Positions 13,711 through 16,676 of a stretch of DNA of 16,676 nt are shown piece by piece. Made by a program: the position numbers and the translations under genes. Position 1 is the first letter of the stretch; every line of letters begins with the position of its first letter. Source of the DNA: Streptosporangiaceae bacterium (GTDB lineage Bacteria; Actinomycetota; Actinomycetes; Streptosporangiales; Streptosporangiaceae); assembly GCA_030045175.1 (NCBI GenBank), contig JASIBM010000216.1, forward strand, positions 1 through 16,676. The letters run 5' to 3'. The notes beneath the pieces are model-generated. The model saw only the letters and a program-made list of their open reading frames with translations. It made no database searches and was not told the DNA's origin.

Positions 13711-14748
13711 GTGAGCGTCGCCCTGAGATGGCTGGATCCCCCTGCGGGCCCGGCCATCGAGCTGCTCGATCAGACCAGGCTGCCCGCCAGCGAGGCGATC
13801 GTGACCTGCGCGGACGTGCCCACCCTGATCGACGCGATCAGCAGGCTCGTGGTCAGGGGCGCGCCGCTGCTCGGAATCGCTGGCGCGTTCGGTGTCGCCC
13901 TCGCCGCGGCGCGCGGGGAGGATGTGGCCGCCGCCGCGACCGCGATCGAGCGGGCGAGGCCGACCGCCGTGAACCTCGGCTGGGGTGTCAGGCGAGCGCT
14001 CGACGCCTACCTGCGGGCGCTTTCCAGCGACGATCCCAGGGCGCAACGGGATGCTACCCGGGCTGCCCTGCACGAGGCCCAGTCGATCGCCGAGGCAGAC
14101 GAGAAGGCGTGCGCGCAGATGGCGGCGCACGGCCTGACGCTGGTGCCGCCGGCGGCCAGGATACTGACCCACTGCAACACCGGCTCGCTCGTGACAGCCG
14201 GGGAAGGTACCGCGTTCGGGCTCATTCTCGCCGCGCATCGCGCTGGCAGGCTCGCGATGCTCTGGATCGACGAGACCAGGCCGCTGCTTCAGGGCGCGCG
14301 GCTGACGGCGTACGAGGCTAGCCGGGCCGCGATGCCATACCGCGTGCTTGCCGACTCGGCCGCGGCGTCGCTGATGGCGGCCGGCCAGGTGGACCTCGTC
14401 GCCGTCGGCGCCGACCGGATAGCGGCCGACGGCAGCGTCGCCAACAAGGTAGGCACGTACGCCGTCGCGGTCCTGGCCAGGCATCACCACGTGCCGTTCG
14501 TCGTCGTCGCGCCGACCTCGACGATCGACTTCGCGGCGCGGGACGGCGCGTCGATAGTGATCGAGCAGCGGCCGCCCGGCGAGGTGACCCACTGGGCCGG
14601 GCAGCCGGTGGCGCCGGCCGGCAGCGATGCCTACAACCCGGCGTTCGACGTGACGCCGCCCGGCCTGGTGACGGCGATCGTCACGGAACACGGGGTGATT
14701 CATCCGGTTACAGAGGATAATCTACGTGTTCTCGGGTCGGAACCGTGA
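13711..14748 (+). CDS. mtnA: methylthioribose-1-phosphate isomerase MtnA
   Basis: MtnA converts 5-methylthioribose-1-phosphate to methylthioribulose-1-phosphate in the methionine salvage pathway, which recycles methylthioadenosine from polyamine synthesis. Translation from GTG 13711 gives 345 residues, the family length. Markers are LLDQTRLP (18-25), VRGAPLLGIAGAFG (48-61), ILTHCNTGSLVTAGEGTAFG (151-170) with the catalytic Cys155, DETRPLLQGARLTAYE (187-202), and VGADRIAADGSVANKVGTY (232-250) with the catalytic Asp235. The related eIF2B alpha-like fold has no other candidate function here. GTG 13711 matches the family N-terminus; the frame open back to 13096 is a shadow of the GYGQ repeat gene. 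No other salvage genes are in the window. mtrA begins 37 bases downstream. Confidence 0.94.
   Translation: MSVALRWLDPPAGPAIELLDQTRLPASEAIVTCADVPTLIDAISRLVVRGAPLLGIAGAFGVALAAARGEDVAAAATAIERARPTAVNLGWGVRRALDAYLRALSSDDPRAQRDATRAALHEAQSIAEADEKACAQMAAHGLTLVPPAARILTHCNTGSLVTAGEGTAFGLILAAHRAGRLAMLWIDETRPLLQGARLTAYEASRAAMPYRVLADSAAASLMAAGQVDLVAVGADRIAADGSVANKVGTYAVAVLARHHHVPFVVVAPTSTIDFAARDGASIVIEQRPPGEVTHWAGQPVAPAGSDAYNPAFDVTPPGLVTAIVTEHGVIHPVTEDNLRVLGSEP
14716..14723 (+). promoter_or_regulatory. candidate mtrA promoter -10 inside the 3' end of mtnA
   Basis: GATAATCT, an unusually AT-rich word for this window, resembles both TATAAT and the GATAGTCT motif at 5352. Transcription would start near 14730, leaving a 5' leader of about 56 nt before the mtrA ATG at 14786. 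No clear -35 is seen. Confidence 0.4.
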
Positions 14749-14785
14749 TCGTGGTGAGCTTCCAGGTCACCTTATCCATGGAACG

Positions 14786-15472
14786 ATGGGACACATGAAG
14801 GGTCGCGTGCTGGTCGTCGATGACGACTCCGCTCTAGCCGAGATGCTCGGGATCGTGCTGCGCGGTGAGGGCTTCGAGCCGACGTTCGTGTACGACGGGG
14901 ACAAGGCGCTCGAGGTGTTCAGGGACACCAAGCCGGATCTGATCCTGCTTGACCTGATGCTGCCGGGCATGGACGGGATCGACGTGTGCCGCCAGATCAG
15001 GGCGGAGTCCGGCGTTCCCATCGTGATGCTGACCGCCAAGAGCGACACAGTCGACGTGGTGCTCGGGCTTGAATCAGGGGCCGACGACTACATCGTCAAG
15101 CCGTTCCAGGCCAAGGTGCTGATCGCGCGTGTCCGGGCCAGGCTGCGCCGGACCGATGACCCGGTTCCCGAGATGCTGTCCATCGGCGACGTGTCGATCG
15201 ACGTCGCTGGTCACTCGGTCAGGCGTGGCGATGAGACGATCAGCCTGACCCCGCTCGAGTTCGACCTGCTCGTCGCGCTGGCCCGCAAGCCCCGGCAGGT
15301 GTTCACCAGGGAGGTGCTGCTCGAGCAGGTCTGGGGTTACCGGCACGCGGCCGACACGCGCCTGGTGAACGTGCACGTCCAGCGGCTGCGGGCCAAGATC
15401 GAGCGAGACCCCGAGCGCCCGGAGATCGTCATCACGGTCCGCGGCGTCGGCTACAAGGCGGGCCCGGGCTGA
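14786..15472 (+). CDS. mtrA: two-component response regulator MtrA
   Basis: MtrA is an OmpR/PhoB-family DNA-binding response regulator phosphorylated by MtrB. In actinobacteria it controls cell-wall, division and, in Streptomyces, developmental genes. The 228-residue product has a receiver domain (about 5-120) with acidic pocket DDD at 12-14, phospho-acceptor Asp56 in LLDLMLPG, Thr83 and Lys105 (IVKPF). A winged-helix domain (about 130-226) shows SLTPLEFDLLVALARKPRQVFTRE and VNVHVQRLRAKIE, then VRGVGYKAGPG. These stretches are nearly identical to known MtrA proteins. The start is 14786 or 14795 (MKGRVLVV); 14786 was chosen by length, and both RBS are weak. mtrB follows 14 bases after the stop. 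Confidence 0.96.
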   Translation: MGHMKGRVLVVDDDSALAEMLGIVLRGEGFEPTFVYDGDKALEVFRDTKPDLILLDLMLPGMDGIDVCRQIRAESGVPIVMLTAKSDTVDVVLGLESGADDYIVKPFQAKVLIARVRARLRRTDDPVPEMLSIGDVSIDVAGHSVRRGDETISLTPLEFDLLVALARKPRQVFTREVLLEQVWGYRHAADTRLVNVHVQRLRAKIERDPERPEIVITVRGVGYKAGPG

Positions 15473-15486
15473 TCCCGGGGGGCGCC

Positions 15487-16676
15487 ATGACACAACCGCT
15501 AGCCGATCGGCGAAGGTCAGGCTCCCGCTTCCTGCGCACGGCCCCGCAGCGGTGGCCGTCCCTGTTCCGTCGCGTCTCCTGGTTGCGCAACGCTGGCCCG
15601 CTCCGCCAGCGTGACTGGCTGCGCGGGGCGGGCCGGCGCTCAGGTGGCGAGGTGCTTGCGAAGCTGGCCGAGTGGCTGATCCGCCTCGGCGGGGCGCTGC
15701 TCGCCGCCTTGACATCCGCGTTCGTGCTTGCCAAGCGCCTGCGCCGGCGCTGGCGCAGTTCGCTGCAACTGCGCGTGGTCAGCACCACGCTGCTGGTGTC
15801 TGCCGTCGTGGTGACGCTGCTCGGCTCCTTCCTCATGCAGCAGATCACCGCCAACCTGCTCAGCCAGGCCGAGCAGGCCACCTCCAGGCAGTTCTCAGAA
15901 GGGCTGGCGATCGCCCAGATCCAGGTGCTGCCGGTGGCCAACGGGGCGGCCGTAGGGCAGGCCCTGCTGAACATCGAGTCCAGCCTGAAGGCAAGCGGCG
16001 ACAACCCGCCGGACTACGGCATCGCCATCTTGCCGCCGCCGAGCCTGGGGAACAGCCCGGTGCTCTGGTCGGCCGCGGTGAGCAACCTGCCCTACAAGTT
16101 CCTGTCGCCAGCCGTGGTCGCGCGGGTGAATCGGCTCAGTGACTCGACCCCGGCCTCGACTCCGGTCTTCGACTTCGCCAGCCTGCCATATCCCACGGCG
16201 ACCAGCCCGCGTACCACCGGGCTGCTGTACGCGGACAAGCTCGGCGGCGACTACCGGCTCTACTACTTCTTCCCGCTGTCCCAGCTACAACAAGAGCTCA
16301 GCCTGATCCTGCGGACGCTAGCGCTGGTCGGGCTAGCGCTGGTCTTCCTGCTCGCCGCGATCGCCTGGCTGCTGACCAGGTGGGTGGTGGTGCCGGTCGC
16401 CAGGGCGGCGCAGGGTGCGAAGCTCTTGTCCACGGGCAACCTGGACGAGCGGCTGAGCGTTCGCGGGAACGACGAGGTGGCGGCGCTGGCCACGTCGTTC
16501 AACGAGATGGCCGCGAGCCTTCAGGAGAAGATGGGCGAGCTCGAGGAGCTCTCCCAGGTGCAGCAGCGGTTCGTCTCCGACGTGTCGCACGAGCTGCGCA
16601 CGCCGCTGACCACGATCAGGATGGCGGCCGACCTGCTGTTCGAGTCCAGGGACCGGCTCGAGAGCGCCACGGCGCG
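15487..16676 (+). CDS. mtrB: sensor histidine kinase MtrB, 3' end outside window
   Basis: The frame is open from ATG 15487 through the window end: 396 codons seen, and the ATPase domain is missing because the window stops. GGGGGG lies four bases before the ATG. Residues 1-92 are an Arg-rich cytoplasmic extension. Membrane helix 1 is about 96-116, an extracytoplasmic sensor region spans 117-270, and helix 2 is about 272-297. The HAMP domain is about 299-350 (VVVPVARAAQGAKLLSTGNL). The phospho-accepting box SDVSHELRTPLTTIRMAADLL follows with His368. MtrB localises to septa and poles and phosphorylates MtrA. In relatives the lipoprotein gene lpqB follows; it would lie beyond this window. Confidence 0.96.
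   Translation, partial: MTQPLADRRRSGSRFLRTAPQRWPSLFRRVSWLRNAGPLRQRDWLRGAGRRSGGEVLAKLAEWLIRLGGALLAALTSAFVLAKRLRRRWRSSLQLRVVSTTLLVSAVVVTLLGSFLMQQITANLLSQAEQATSRQFSEGLAIAQIQVLPVANGAAVGQALLNIESSLKASGDNPPDYGIAILPPPSLGNSPVLWSAAVSNLPYKFLSPAVVARVNRLSDSTPASTPVFDFASLPYPTATSPRTTGLLYADKLGGDYRLYYFFPLSQLQQELSLILRTLALVGLALVFLLAAIAWLLTRWVVVPVARAAQGAKLLSTGNLDERLSVRGNDEVAALATSFNEMAASLQEKMGELEELSQVQQRFVSDVSHELRTPLTTIRMAADLLFESRDRLESATA

Noticed and set aside
14706..14713. MtrA box upstream of mtrA
   Set aside because: Only one GTTAC-type half-site is visible; known MtrA sites need paired repeats.

Overview
The window is very GC-rich DNA, densely packed with genes, and comes from a high-GC actinomycete. The evidence is the MtrA/MtrB two-component pair, an archaeal/Thermotoga-type SAH hydrolase homologue, frequent GTG starts, and a gene neighbourhood known from Streptomyces and related orders. 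I cannot name the genus. A member of the Streptosporangiales or a relative is my guess, not a demonstrated fact. No rRNA, tRNA, CRISPR array, transposase or phage gene was seen.

Layout. (1) Positions 1-4151, plus strand: the 3' part of an S-adenosylhomocysteine hydrolase homologue with altered active-site positions; two overlapping membrane proteins with bacterial PH domains (YdbS-like, then YdbT-like); and moaE, the large subunit of molybdopterin synthase. (2) 4159-5178, minus: an RDD-family membrane protein, divergent from (3) 5366-6361, plus: a SpoIIM-family membrane protein. A symmetric promoter-like palindrome lies between them. (4) 6372-11926, minus: a tightly coupled operon that reads GYGQ-repeat membrane protein, DUF4129, DUF4350, MoxR AAA+ ATPase, DUF58. 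Three of its junctions are 4-base ATGA/GTGA overlaps. A second GYGQ-repeat paralogue (12199-13590, minus) lies upstream. (5) 13711-16676, plus: mtnA (methionine salvage), mtrA, and mtrB, which is cut by the window end.

How they fit together. The MoxR ATPase with DUF58, DUF4350, DUF4129, SpoIIM and RDD partners is a recurrent actinobacterial set. It most likely forms a membrane-associated chaperone or assembly machine whose substrate is unknown. MtrAB controls cell-wall and division genes in actinobacteria, so much of the window concerns the cell envelope. The SAH hydrolase homologue and mtnA both deal with by-products of S-adenosylmethionine use, but they lie about 12 kb apart.

The least ordinary signals are these. 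A 66-bp (22-codon) GC-rich repeat is read in frame at the N-terminus of the YdbS-like protein, and a copy is also read in frame at the N-terminus of MoxR; the differences between the copies fall almost entirely at CpG sites. The SAH hydrolase homologue has three substitutions at normally invariant positions. A perfect 17-bp inverted repeat overlaps a stop codon just upstream of moaE. A GATAGNCT motif sits exactly six bases before two start codons, as expected for leaderless transcripts.
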